NCBI GenBank assembly: GCA_024734495.1
Contig: JALMQS010000153.1
Location: 37,817,951 to 37,881,950 of the forward strand
Source of the DNA: Forficula auricularia
Taxonomy: Eukaryota; Arthropoda; Insecta; Dermaptera; Forficulidae
DNA length: 64,000 nt
Reading direction: 5' to 3'
How positions within the stretch are numbered: position 1 is the stretch's first letter; the number at the start of each line of letters is the position of its first letter. Both the position numbers and the translations under genes were made by a program. Of the stretch, positions 32,235 through 44,300 are shown piece by piece. The notes below the pieces were generated by a model. That model ran no database searches, was not told where the DNA came from, and worked only from the letters and a program-made list of their open reading frames with translations.

Positions 32235-34172
32235 CCCCTCTCCATCTCTCCGACAACTCGGTAGCCATTGACGCCTCCGACAAAGCCGAAGCTTTTGCCT
32301 CATATTTCGCGTCCAACTCAAACCTGGACGACAAAGGGCTTGAATAATTAATTGTTTAATTAATGAATCAAGGCCTACGCTGCGAAAAATGATCGAGGAG
32401 AGGATTAAAAAAAAAAAGAAATTCCATAATTCATATAGACAAGAGATATTAGTTTGAGTTCGGGGATCAGTAGCTTAGTGGATATAGGAGGTAAACCTCT
32501 TATGACAAAGCATTGCAGTACATATGCAAAGATCCCGGGTTCGACACCCACATACCCCTCCAGTACTAATATAATGTCAGATACTGTTTTCAGGATACTC
32601 TTCGGCTGGCCCTGACGAAATCCCAGCCATTCTCATTAAAAAATGCGCCCTGAACTTGCTCCTAAAATATCTAAATTATATAAGCTCTCCTATAACTCTG
32701 GAATATTTCCGCAGGCCTGGAAACTAGCCAGAATCCAACCAATTAAGAAAAAAGGCGATTCTTCCAAATTAAAAACTATCGACCCATAGCAATCACTTCT
32801 GTCCTATCCAAAATCATGGAAAAGGCCATCAACGAGCAAGTTCTACGACACTTATGAGTCGAATAAATTAATTCACGATAGGCAATACGGCTTCAGGCAG
32901 TCCCGGTCCACCAGGGACATCCTAGCATATGTAACTCATATCTGGAATAAAACCCTCGAGGCCGGGAATGAGACCCTCGCGGTAGCTTTAGACATCTCAA
33001 AAGCCTTCGATATGGTCTGGCACAAAAATCTTCTTGCCAAATTGACCTCCGTCGGCCTTGCGCCGAAACTCTGCAAGTTGTTCGAAAGTTTTCTTTCAGA
33101 CCGTAGAATTAAGGTTGTCATCGATGGAATATCATCTTCCTCCTTCCATACCAACGCTGGAGTTCCTCAGGGATCGGTTATCTCCCCTACGCTCTTTCTT
33201 ATCTATATCAACGACCTTCTAAACTTGCCCTCCAATCCGGTACATTGTTACGCAGATGACAGCACCCTACATAACGCCCCTGCATCGCATAAAAACCGTG
33301 CAGACATTGCCTCCTCAATAAATTTAGACTTAGGCAGACTTAAAAACTGGGGATCCCAAAACTTAGTTAACTTCAATGCAGTGAAAACTCAGTGTTGCCT
33401 TATTTCTAGGCGCGTCGACAGAAACCTCCCAAACATATCATTCGACTCAAACTCACTAGAATTTAGGGATAAAATTTCAATGCTAGGCGTAACTCTAGGG
33501 TCTGACCTTTCATGGAATGACCATATCTCAACCACTGCTAAAGCTGCAGCGCGCAAGCTTGGTCTCCTATTTAGGTCTAGACGCTGTTATACTCCCAGTC
33601 AACTTCTTATACTGTATAAGGCTCAAATTCGTCCCTGTCTCGAATATGGCTCTCATCTGTGGAGGGGTGCCTCCAAGCATTCTCTTGCTACACTGGATGC
33701 GATTCAGAAGCGAGCAATTAAACTAATAGGAGACCCGGCTCTAACCAACTCACTCGACTCCCTGGCTCACCGAAGAACCGTTTCTGCCCTTTCCCTGTAC
33801 TACAGATACTATCACGGTGTCTGTTCAGTCGAGCTGAAATCAATTATCCCCCCTAAAGCCCTCTTTACGAGAAACACGCGGTTTTCGAACGCTCAGCACC
33901 CCTTCGCTGTCAAATTGGATAAAAATCGAACAAGCGCTTTCGCCAACTCTTTTATCCCTATGACCTCCAGAGACTGGAACTCGCTCCCTGCCACCATCTT
34001 TCCCGCGACTTATAACCTTCAGCTATTTAAGACCCGTATCCACAGATACCTTCGACCCCCGCCCAGCCCATAAAATTCTTTCTTCTTCTTTTCACGATGG
34101 AGGGGCCAACCCAGGCCTTTAGGGGTTGCACCTTTTTGGTGTAACTCCTTCTCTCATCATTTTCATTAAAAA
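32235..34172 (+). pseudogene. Non-LTR retrotransposon (Jockey/I-like), reverse transcriptase to poly(A)
   Basis: An upstream linker NSVAIDASDKAEAFASYF (32,240-32,345) is separated by a tRNA-like insertion. It resumes at about 32,590 (SAGPDEIPAILIKKCA, WKLARIQPIKKKGDSS). After a break near 32,860 it runs open to the end: HDRQYGFRQSRSTRDILAYV, ALDISKAFDMVWHKNLLAKL (first catalytic Asp), NAGVPQGSVISPTLFLIYI, CYADDSTLH (catalytic YADD), then the thumb and an end at SFIPMTSRDWNSLP and RPPPSP. A GC-rich 3' UTR and about 19 A residues follow. The 353-codon final frame is intact, so this copy is young. It has frame breaks upstream and no complete endonuclease, so it is not autonomous. Confidence 0.88.
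32461..32567 (+). repeat. tRNA-derived insertion in the LINE
   Basis: GGGATCAGTAGCTTAGTGGA contains an A box TAGCTTAGTGG, and GGGTTCGACACCC is a B box. Short inverted ATATTAGT and ACTAATAT lie on the two sides. It is SINE-like but has no A-tail. Confidence 0.65.
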
Positions 34173-34379
34173 AAAAAAAAAAAAAAACAGAAGTTGACCA
34201 CGAAATACCATTGAAAACTTGTTCTAGGTCGACAAACAATACTGTACTTTAGTTTCCCCTCTGATATAAATAAACTTTTATTTCAAACTTTTCATATATG
34301 CACTTTTTTGAGCTATAAGACTGTCTCAAGATAAAAAAAACTCACAAGGTATATATATTATTTTGATTAGTTATGTCCA

Positions 34380-34730
34380 TCGATTAAATTATTAAAGTTG
34401 TTATAGGGAAATAAGGACTATATCTTTTATGCAGATAATTGATATTTTATTGCCAACGTTTCGTCAACTTTGACTTCTTCAGGGCTCTAAAAAGTGACAA
34501 GGCCTCAACCAATACATATTATTACATTTTCAAATCAAAAACAAAATTGATACAATTGAAACAATTTTGTTTGGTTGATTTAAATGTAATAATATGTATT
34601 AATTGAGGCCTTAGCACTTTTAAGCCCTGAAGAAGTCAGCAAATCTGACGGGAGCGTTGGCAATAAAATATCAGTTGTCTGCGTTATGACCACTATTTCC
34701 TATAACAACACTTAATAATAAATATATATG
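34380..34730. repeat. Foldback with hammerhead-like cores in both arms
   Basis: GACAAGGCCTCAACCAATAC on the left is matched inverted at about 34,590-34,610. The minus strand of the left arm reads GAGCC, CTGAAGA, GTCAA...TTGAC stem, GAAACGTTGGC. Here GCC and GGC can pair as stem I. The right arm has the decayed plus-strand counterpart (GACGGGAGCG). Confidence 0.75.
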
Positions 34731-35049
34731 TTTGCATCAGACAGAATCTCATTGATTTTTCTTTTAATAAATTATTCTCTAAGATATGATCCAAGAGGAA
34801 ACAACAGAAAATTAAAGAAAAACACCGAAAAAATTAGTTTTGCATTATGGTTCTTTTTTTCAAGATTTATTGAAAAATTAATGTAGCCGTTTTTACTTTA
34901 TTTTTGTCCCTGAATATTTTCAGGACCAATCTCACTTTCACCTCGTGTGTTGATTGCTAATTTAATATTATCTAAATGAATTTGTATTGATTTAAATCGT
35001 TTTTAAGGAATTTGGTGTTGGTACTTGGTGAAACATTTTTTAAAATTAT

Positions 35050-35256
35050 TGGATAAAAATACTTGGTAGGTTTCACATTAAGATATAAAAAAACACAGTA
35101 AAGTAACAGTTACTTTCTGTTTCTCCTGAAGATGGGTTAGTCACCCGAAATATATATATCGAGATTAAAGATTCTCCAAAAATAAATTCGTTTTATTTTT
35201 TTATATCTTAATGTGAAACCTACCAAGTATTTTTATCAATAATTTGATTTAAATCA
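35050..35256. repeat. Foldback with hammerhead-like core
   Basis: Arms around ACTTGGTAGGTTTCACATTA (about 35,060-35,085) and its inverse (about 35,204-35,225). Between them is CTGAAGA (35126-35132), GGGT...ACCC and GAAATATATA, a hammerhead-like core of the CTGAAGA class. Confidence 0.65.
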
Positions 35257-35336
35257 TTTAATTTTTAGCCTTATTCAGTTAACTTGTTATATATCTATTT
35301 TGTTTTCAAAACTTTTTTAATATATAATATTTCTAG

Positions 35337-38300
35337 ATGGATAAAAAATCTGGCCATGTGGATGATGAGGTATTTTTCGGACCTATAACTGAGCGCGAGA
35401 AAAAAGCCCGTCAACTCTTTCAACAAAGGTATAAATTTTATTCTCCTTATTTTATAAATGATAAATTGTTTCTAATGTCCATTTTACTCTAGTGAGTTTG
35501 CTCTAGGTTCGACCAAATAAGTAATAGATCAAATTATATTCAAGTCCATTTTGGTTGATTTATTAATACTCATCTTCAATGTTTTCTTTTCTTACGATTA
35601 TGATTATTTACAGAAAAAAACTGACTGATTTAAGGTAGTTGTTTCACCACGTGGGTTTTCTTAGGACTTTTTTGAAATTTAGATAAATTATTATTTAAAT
35701 ACTTGTGCATCGATTGGTAGCAAAACGGAATTTATGATCGCTATAGTTCAGGAGATATTAAATTTCAAAAATAGAGTTTTTCAGACTCTTATACATTGCA
35801 CTATACGGGATATCGGAAAATTTACATACATATTTAATTATAATTAGGAAACCCTTCTTACCATTTTTATGAAAAACTAAACCAACATTAAACAACAATT
35901 AATATGGTACATATTTTAAGACAATTTTGATTCATAGTTACAACACAGTTTCAGAGATAATAATGAAAAATGTATAAAAACAAATTTACACTAAAAACAA
36001 TTTGGCAACAGCGCATTTATTTAACCAGCGAAAGATGTATAAAACGCGCATGCGTTAGATTTTTTAAAAATTATAATTTTCATAAGGTGTAACGTAGGCG
36101 TTGATTACATTTATTAAAAAATAACAAAACGAATTTTATAGAAATAAATCGACCTTTAAAATGTATTTTATCTGTCATTTTAATATAAAAATATTCAATC
36201 TCTTACGATGGTGCCAGATTTGTCAAACGAGCACGGGATTGGCTAGAATCGGTACATAAACACCAAAAAATTTTGGGCTTATGAATTATGAATACTTATT
36301 GTCTGTTCTATATACTCTAGCATTAACATTTTGCTAGTATTGTCGCGAAACAACTACCTTAATGTTGGTTTAGTTTTTTTATAACATTAGTAAAAAGAGT
36401 TTCTTAATTATAATTAAATATGTATGTAAACCCTCCGATACCCTGTATAGTGCAATGTAAATATAAGAGTCTGATTGACTCTATCTTTGGAATTTAATAT
36501 CTCCGGAACTATATTGTTCATAAATTTCGTTCTGCCACCAATCGATGCAGAATGATTCAAATAATAATCTGTCTAAACTTCAAAAAAATCCTAACAAAAC
36601 CCATATGGTGAAACAACTACCTTAATCCTAATCTATTATTTATATATATATTATAGCGTCTTGAATATAACAAATCATTTTATTCTTATTTCTAAGAACC
36701 CGGATCAACTCGGACAAAAATCTGCATTCATGATACTTATATTGTTTTTCACAGAATTTTTAATCTTATTAATTTGTTTTATTCATTTTAGATTTGGCTC
36801 GAAAGAACCTGAACTATCTATATTATATAATATGAACGATTATATGTTGAACGACAGTCAATCCCGGCAAAGCATGAGCCTTTTAGGAGAAATAGAACCG
36901 CCTGAGAAAGCTGCATTAGTTTTGGACGAAATACCTGAATGTACTGAAGAAAATATTTCCCTGGTAGATTCCTTTCAAGAAGAACTTTGTAACGATTTTA
37001 AAAATGTCAACATGAACCGCCCCAAATATGAAACCCATCCTGGAAATAGTTATATTAATATCGATCCTAACTATAGTTTGGTATCAGAACCAGAGCCAAG
37101 AATATTTCCAAACTTTGAACCTCAGTCTGATGGCCTTTCTCTTTTATCTCAAACGGCTTATATTCATTCATCCAGAGATTCGAAATCCTCAGACGGCGAA
37201 GTTTATTCAATTGATAGTTCGAAATTTCCACCGAAATTGACCAATTCAGGTGTTGAAACTTTGAATGAAACTGACACCATCATTTCAAAAAGGGAGTCCA
37301 CAAAATTTAATGACACTTTAGAGGCAATTGAAGAACTTTTATCAAGACAAAATCAAAAAGAAACTTTGACATATCTAGATACAACAACAAATTTATCCAA
37401 TTCTCAAGAAGCAATTCGACAAACATCATTGGTAAATAGAACGCCTTGTAAACATGAACAAAATGTGTCTAATTCAAAGCACATTGAAAATTCAGATTTA
37501 ATATTAGAAACAAATTACAATTCTCATTTTAATGCTAACAAAGAATTTTTATCCGGAAAAAATGAAGAAATAAAATCACATATATATCCCGATTCAACGA
37601 ACACATTATTAGACTCTGAACCAATCAGAAAAAATTTAAAATCTCCTAATCAAGACCGACATTTTAATATAAAAAATACTCGATATTTACATATTCCTGA
37701 AATAAAAAGAGAAACAGATTATTCACCTGATGAATTTCTATCGGAGAAATTAATTACATCTACATCATCATCATCTACCACATCCACTTCTATGACAAGT
37801 AGCAAAATATCATTATCGTCTACAAGATCCACCCCTTCTTTGACTTGTAATATAAAATCAAATTCCTCAAGAATACCGAGAAATATGTTATCAAAAGGAA
37901 AAGAAATACTGAAGTCTAAACAACAATCGACAAATACCATTACTCCTAACAAAATCTTGACTCCCTGCAAAGGACCATCTCTACAATTTAAAACACCTAC
38001 TCAACCTTCTGCTCAAAAACAGACGAATAGATTCCGGAAATTTGGTCACATAATAAGTCCAGTGGCTGCCTACATAAACAAGCCTTCGCCTAGACTTATT
38101 CAAAATGTCAAATGTGAAAAATCACTAAGTGAAAGGAAAGTAAGTAAAAAAACTTTTTATATTAAAATTTAGAACCTTTGAAAAAAGACTTGACATGTGA
38201 AAATTAAGGACCACGGATGATAATAAACTATAGAATTTTAGAAGTATGAAAACTCGTTAAGGAGGCCCTTTCGCTGCCAATGTTAAATAAAAAATAGTAC

Positions 38301-41300
38301 CTGGCCACCGAGCGATGCTCTTTAACTTTTTGCTTCAGTTAAAAGCTATATATTAATCCCCTCTCACCCTGGACCCCCCCCCCCCCACATCTCCCCCACC
38401 GTCACCTCCACCCTCACCTCTGACCCCGCCCCAGTCTTTGTATTTCAAGTCTTGTAGTGGCCCACAGATTATGTGTATATATGAATAGGTATATAAATAA
38501 ATACCGTATAATAATTTTTTTAATTAAATAACAATTTTTGAGTTCATCAATTAAATTTCCAAATTCTAAAATAGAAAAAATACGTTTGTGGGATTTAAAA
38601 CTCGATTTTTAATCAATTAAAATTCGAAAAATTTTATTAAACCAATTATTTTACATTAATTAATGTATACATTGTATTTTGCTTCGATTCCGGAGATTAC
38701 TTCTCCACCATCGAGTGTCCTTATTCATCTTTAGTCCTTGTTTTTAATAAGAGGAAAAATCTAATTAGATAAAAAAACCTCTTTTCCGATAATTATTTCA
38801 ATTCCATTATTCCCCAATCAAGTCGATCGGTCATTCACCTTTTTATCCATCAATTAAATTTTTTTTTTTTTTTTTATAAATTCTATTAAACCAATTATTT
38901 TACATTAATTAATGTATACATTGTATTTTTTGCTTCGATTCGGAGATTACTTCTCCACCATCGAGTGTCCTTATTCATCTTTAGTCCTTGTTTTTAATAA
39001 GAGGAAAAATCTAATTAGATAAAAAAAACCTCTTTTCCGATAATTATTTCAATTCCATTATTCCCCAATCAAGTCGATCGGTCATTCACCTTTTTATCCA
39101 TCAATTAAAATTTTTTTTTTTTTTTTTTTTTTATAAATTCTATTAAACCAATTATTTTACATTAATTAATGTATACATTGTATTTTTTGCTTCGATTCCG
39201 GAGATTACTTCTCCACCATCGAGTGTCCTTATTCATCTTTAGTCCTTGTTTTTAATAAGAGGAAAAATCTAATTAGATAAAAAAACCTCTTTTCCGATAA
39301 TTATTTCAATTCCATTATTCCCCAATCAAGTCGATCGGTCATTCACCTTTTTATCCATCAATTAAAATTGGGTAACTTTTAATATATATAATAATATTTA
39401 TAATGATCTATTAGTGGAATTTAAAATTAAAAAATTAATTAAAATGAAATTGAATAAAAATGTAACTATACATTTTTATCGACACAACCACATGTGAAAA
39501 ATTATTTCATTTAACAAAAGAGTGACAGATCGAATCGCCAACCTCCTAACCCGTGAATTTTATCCAAATCGTTAGAGCCGTTTTCGAGAACCCTATAGGA
39601 TATAGGTATATACAATTTTTACTCGTTTAATAAGATAAGTTAAGATATGATTTGCTCATTTAATAATATAAGATTTAAAAGCGTTTTTTATTTTCAAATC
39701 TGTAAATTTTTCTGACAATTTATGTTAGTAAATTAAAAAAAAAAAAAAAAAATGATATAAAAAAGAAAATTTATCTAATGAAAAATTTATAATTATTTTA
39801 GTTGAGAATTCCTATGGAGGAACAAAAGGAAAATCTACACACGAATGATGATGTTTCAATTCAATTTCCTAATGTCGATTATAAAAAAGGATCCACACTT
39901 TTTATGGTAAATTTATTTTTCTATTTTTTGTTTTTGTAAATTAATTAATTTAATTTTTTTTTAATTATGTAATTTTATTTGAATTTCAGGAAGAAAAAAT
40001 AAAATCTAGATTGCCTAATCATCTCAGTCCTAGGATGCAAAATGTTTTGCAAGAATCATCTCCAATTTCCTGCAAGCATTTAGGTAATTAAAATTTAAAA
40101 AATATTATATTTATTGCGGCTTACGGTCTTGACATGTTCAAAGCACCGGTATCCAAAGGATCACCTAAGTTAAGAAACACGTGGAACGGTTTGTTCTGAG
40201 ACGGGTGACTCTTTTTAAATACTGTGTGCAGTGGCGGCTTAAAACATTTTGCCGCCCGGGGCTAACTTTTAAAAACCGCCATTCTTGACAAAGAAAAAAA
40301 TGGTTTTTTACAACATAATAGTTATTTATGATATGTGTTAAAAGTAATATTTTATTTTGTGAGAAGGAAGTTTTGAACACGACACAAAGCTGAGTGCTCT
40401 AAACCTTCGGACAAAATAAAATCACGTTTAACACGTATACCTATCGTACACTATTATTTCTACAAACACTATTTTTTTAATTTGTATTTCTAATAGTTTT
40501 TTGGCATATGACAAAAATGTCAATTTGTTGTTCCATTCGTCATTACCAAGGTAACTAAATCGCTTTTAACATTAGTGTTAAAAGTAATAATGGTCTGTCA
40601 CTTTGTAACACTGGTGTCATAGTCATTTGTAAAAAATAGTACATTAAAATACAAGTTTCATAAGACGTGATTTTAGCGCACGCGTCTCTCTTAGAAACGA
40701 TCGGCTAGCCGCTAGTTTTCTAAGGGTACAAGTGCGCTGAAATGTCTTATGAAACCTGTATTTTATACTAATTTTTCTATTTTGGTCCATTTGTCAAAAA
40801 ATATTTACGTTATTTCATAAAGTATTGATACATATTAAAGAACCAAATAGAAAAAACTGTTTTAAATTTTATTATAAAGGGTCCAATGAGAAAAAGGGAA
40901 TAGAAACCATATTTTTTAAATAAAATTTTATTAAAATCATAACGACCAAGAAAATAAGAATGTTTACTGAATTTGCGCCCTTTTACGTATTTACCACCGG
41001 GGGCTATAGACACCAATAGCCCCTCCCCGGTTAAGCCGGCACTGAGCTAAGGCGCACACTGAGCTGCGTCACGCAGGCGACGCAGCGCAGCGCAGGAAAA
41101 AAACACTGCGTCGCACAGTGTACGCGCACATTGAGAAGCAGTTTCGGGCAGCAGGTCGACGAAAGCACAGAAGTAAAATGACCGCCATATGCGAAACATC
41201 TATTTTGTAAAAAAATATAAAACACTAGCTGAGAAGCCCCCCAAGCCAAGGTGCTACACCCCTGGGCCCCCACCCCCGCACCCCAACGCCATTCCACCTC

Positions 41301-44300
41301 CACTTAACCCTGCACCCCACTACGCACCCTTCCTACCCATTTCATCCCCACCCCGGGCCCCCTGCATTCCACCCCCGCACCCAGTTTTTGCATTTCTAGC
41401 ATTCTAGTGGCCCACAGATAATGTATACAAAATTTGGCTGAGTTTGCTCCAAGGGCAAGAATTTTCATTTTTCAACCCCCCGCCCCATTTTGGGTGGTTA
41501 GTTTTTGCTATTGTGTTTTTTATTTATACCTCTTCAAATGTGGTAGTTCTTTATGCCCCACCCTGTATAATGAAAATAAAAATAAAAAAAAATATTAAAA
41601 TTTCCTAATTTTAATATATATATAATCATATTTGTTGTAAAGTATTTGTGGGTTTTAAAATAAAAAAAAAAAATAAACTGCGCCCTGCGTGAAGCAGTTT
41701 CTGTGGCGTCTCCACAAGTGGAGGCAGTCGGCACGTGGGGCAGGACTGTGCTGCGGCTCAAAATGCGCGCCTCTACTTGAAAACGAGGGTCACAAAAAAT
41801 GCCCTGCAGTGTGCGCCCGGCCTGACTGTGTTCTGGTGGCATTTTTACAACATTCTCAACCCAGTCGTGCTGCGTGCATCCACTTTGATTGGAATTGTTT
41901 GAGAGGGCCTAAAAGAGGATAATGGAATTTGTGATCCTCTATATTCTCTAGAAACGGAACGGCTATACATCTTAAGAGTATAAATAGAATTGTCACCAAG
42001 TACTTATAGGCAGAAGCTAATTAACAAAATTTATTCTACTGTCTGACCACAATTTGATTTAAATTAATGACTTTGAAATTTTCAGCTGTTTTAGAACAGA
42101 ATATGTTTTAATTTTTCTGGTTTCTTTCTCTAGTACTCCCCTTTTTTAATTCGAAATTTATTTACATGAGGTATTCCATTTCACTATAATCAATGTCAGA
42201 GAGGTTCGCATCCCGCAGGTGAGCCAGATGGCCCGGATTGCTGTTATTGGCACTCGGGTTCGATTCCCTCGGGGGGTGAAAAACAACCCCTCTGACCAGT
42301 GACGGATTAAGACAATATAAGGCCCTAGGCGCAAAAAATTAGGCCCCGGATAACAAAAATGTCTTATTATAAATATAAAACGTAATTTTAATTACATGAA
42401 TTTATTAATCTTATTTTTATGTTTCAACAATTTATAATACTATATATTATAATATAATAATTATTAACAGCCATAATATTTGTAGTGTACGCCCCAAATG
42501 ACGATGAGTCTACACGATTTCTCTACCAGCTAAGATTGGCAACTAAGTTATCATCGATATATGACAGCTCGGCGGAAGACATGTATGAACAGATGAAAAG
42601 GATGTTACATGAAGCAGCCTATGAAGCTCTTGGTAAACAACAGCAAGCCAGGTTTAGAACAAACGAACCATGGTGGGACCAATCAATTGAGCAACTAGTT
42701 AACCAAAAAAACAAGCCTATGGAATGGTTGAATGCGAGATCGAGTGAAAAATGGGAATTATACCGGGCTAAAAGAAAAGAGACCCAAAGAGCTATAACCA
42801 AATCAAAAAATGATGTATGGCGAAAGATCGGAAAAGAGATGGAGGGATGTATGGGGAATACCCGTGCAAATAAAGTATGGACAATTTTAAAAACAATGCG
42901 AGTCCAAAATTCAGACAATGCTGGAATTAGTTTAATAACAATGAAAGAATGGAAGTAACATTATCAGGCTCTACTTACAGAAGACCGCACGCAATTTCTA
43001 CATCAGAATTATTGCGAAGAAATTGATAATGAAGATAGTAACATACCTGCCATATCCAGCGATGAAGTCCATCAAGCGGTAAAGAGAATGAAGAACAGCA
43101 AAGCACCGGGCCTAGGGAACCTATCCGTTGAACTAATAAAGGCAGCTCCATCAATATTATTTGAGACCATAGCGAAAATCTGCGATAAATGTGTTAGGGA
43201 TGAAATGGTGCTAGACGAATGGAAAAAAACAATAATTACCTCCATATATAAGAAAGGAGATAGACGAAATTGCAATAATTATCGAGGAATAAGTGTATTA
43301 CCAACATTGGCCCGGATCTATGGTGGAATCTTGAAAGAAAGAATTGAAAAACAAATTGTGGAGTCAGAAGAACAAAATGGATTTAGGATGGGTCGGTCGT
43401 GTATAGACGGGATATTTACCCTTCGCAACCTTATGGAGAAACGCGCCGCCAGAGGACTGGGAACCCATCTGATATTTGTAGACTTGCAGAAGGCATACGA
43501 CACAGTTCCGCAAAACAAGTTGTGGACCAGCATGAAGAATAGCAATGTGTCGGATATATACATTAAGGCAGTTAAAAACTATTATTCTGGTTGCACGCGT
43601 GTAGTTAAGCAAGGAAATATGGTCTCTCCAGAATTTTCGGTCACGAAAGGACTTCGACAAGGGTGCGCCATGGCACCAACGCTTTTTAAATTCTATATAG
43701 AAAGAGCACTTACATCATGGAGAACCAAATGTCTGGGTCTAGGAGTCCCAATAGATAATGATATTCTATACACATTGTTGTTTGCCGACGATCAAGTGAT
43801 TATAACTGGAGAGAAAGATAATGCAATTTACATGTTGAAAAAATTAAAAGAGGCATATGATAAATGGGGCTTATCTATAAATTATGATAAAACTGAATAC
43901 CTGAAAGTGGCTAATGGGGAGAAGGAGGATCTGAATATCGATGGGAGGATAGTCAAAGGATGTAAATCCTTCAAATACCTGGGAGTGATCCTAACATCCA
44001 ATCCAAAGAGCTTGGAAGATATTAATAATAAAATAGGACAGGAGAAAAGAGCCATAAGACAACTTAATTCAGTACTCTGGAATGAGGAATTAACTCCAAA
44101 CACAAAAAAAACTATATATTACGCAATCGTGGAGAGTATAACAACCTATGGTGCCGAGACGTGGGAGATTAATAAGAGGGAATCTCAAAGACTGCTTGCG
44201 GTAAAATGGATTTCTGGCGACGGAGCTGCTTAATATCGAGGCTCGACCACGTAAGAAACGACACAATAAGGGGAATGATGGAAATACAAGAAAGCATCAT

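Larger units (their letters stand above)
32175..34349. mobile_element. Mariner-like element, copy with a LINE inside
   Basis: Left end CCGGGTGAG at 32175 (TA before it) and right arm 34,186-34,349 ending ACTCACAAGG (TA after it). Only about 60 bp of the left arm and 160 bp of the right remain. A non-LTR element fills the middle. Confidence 0.75.
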
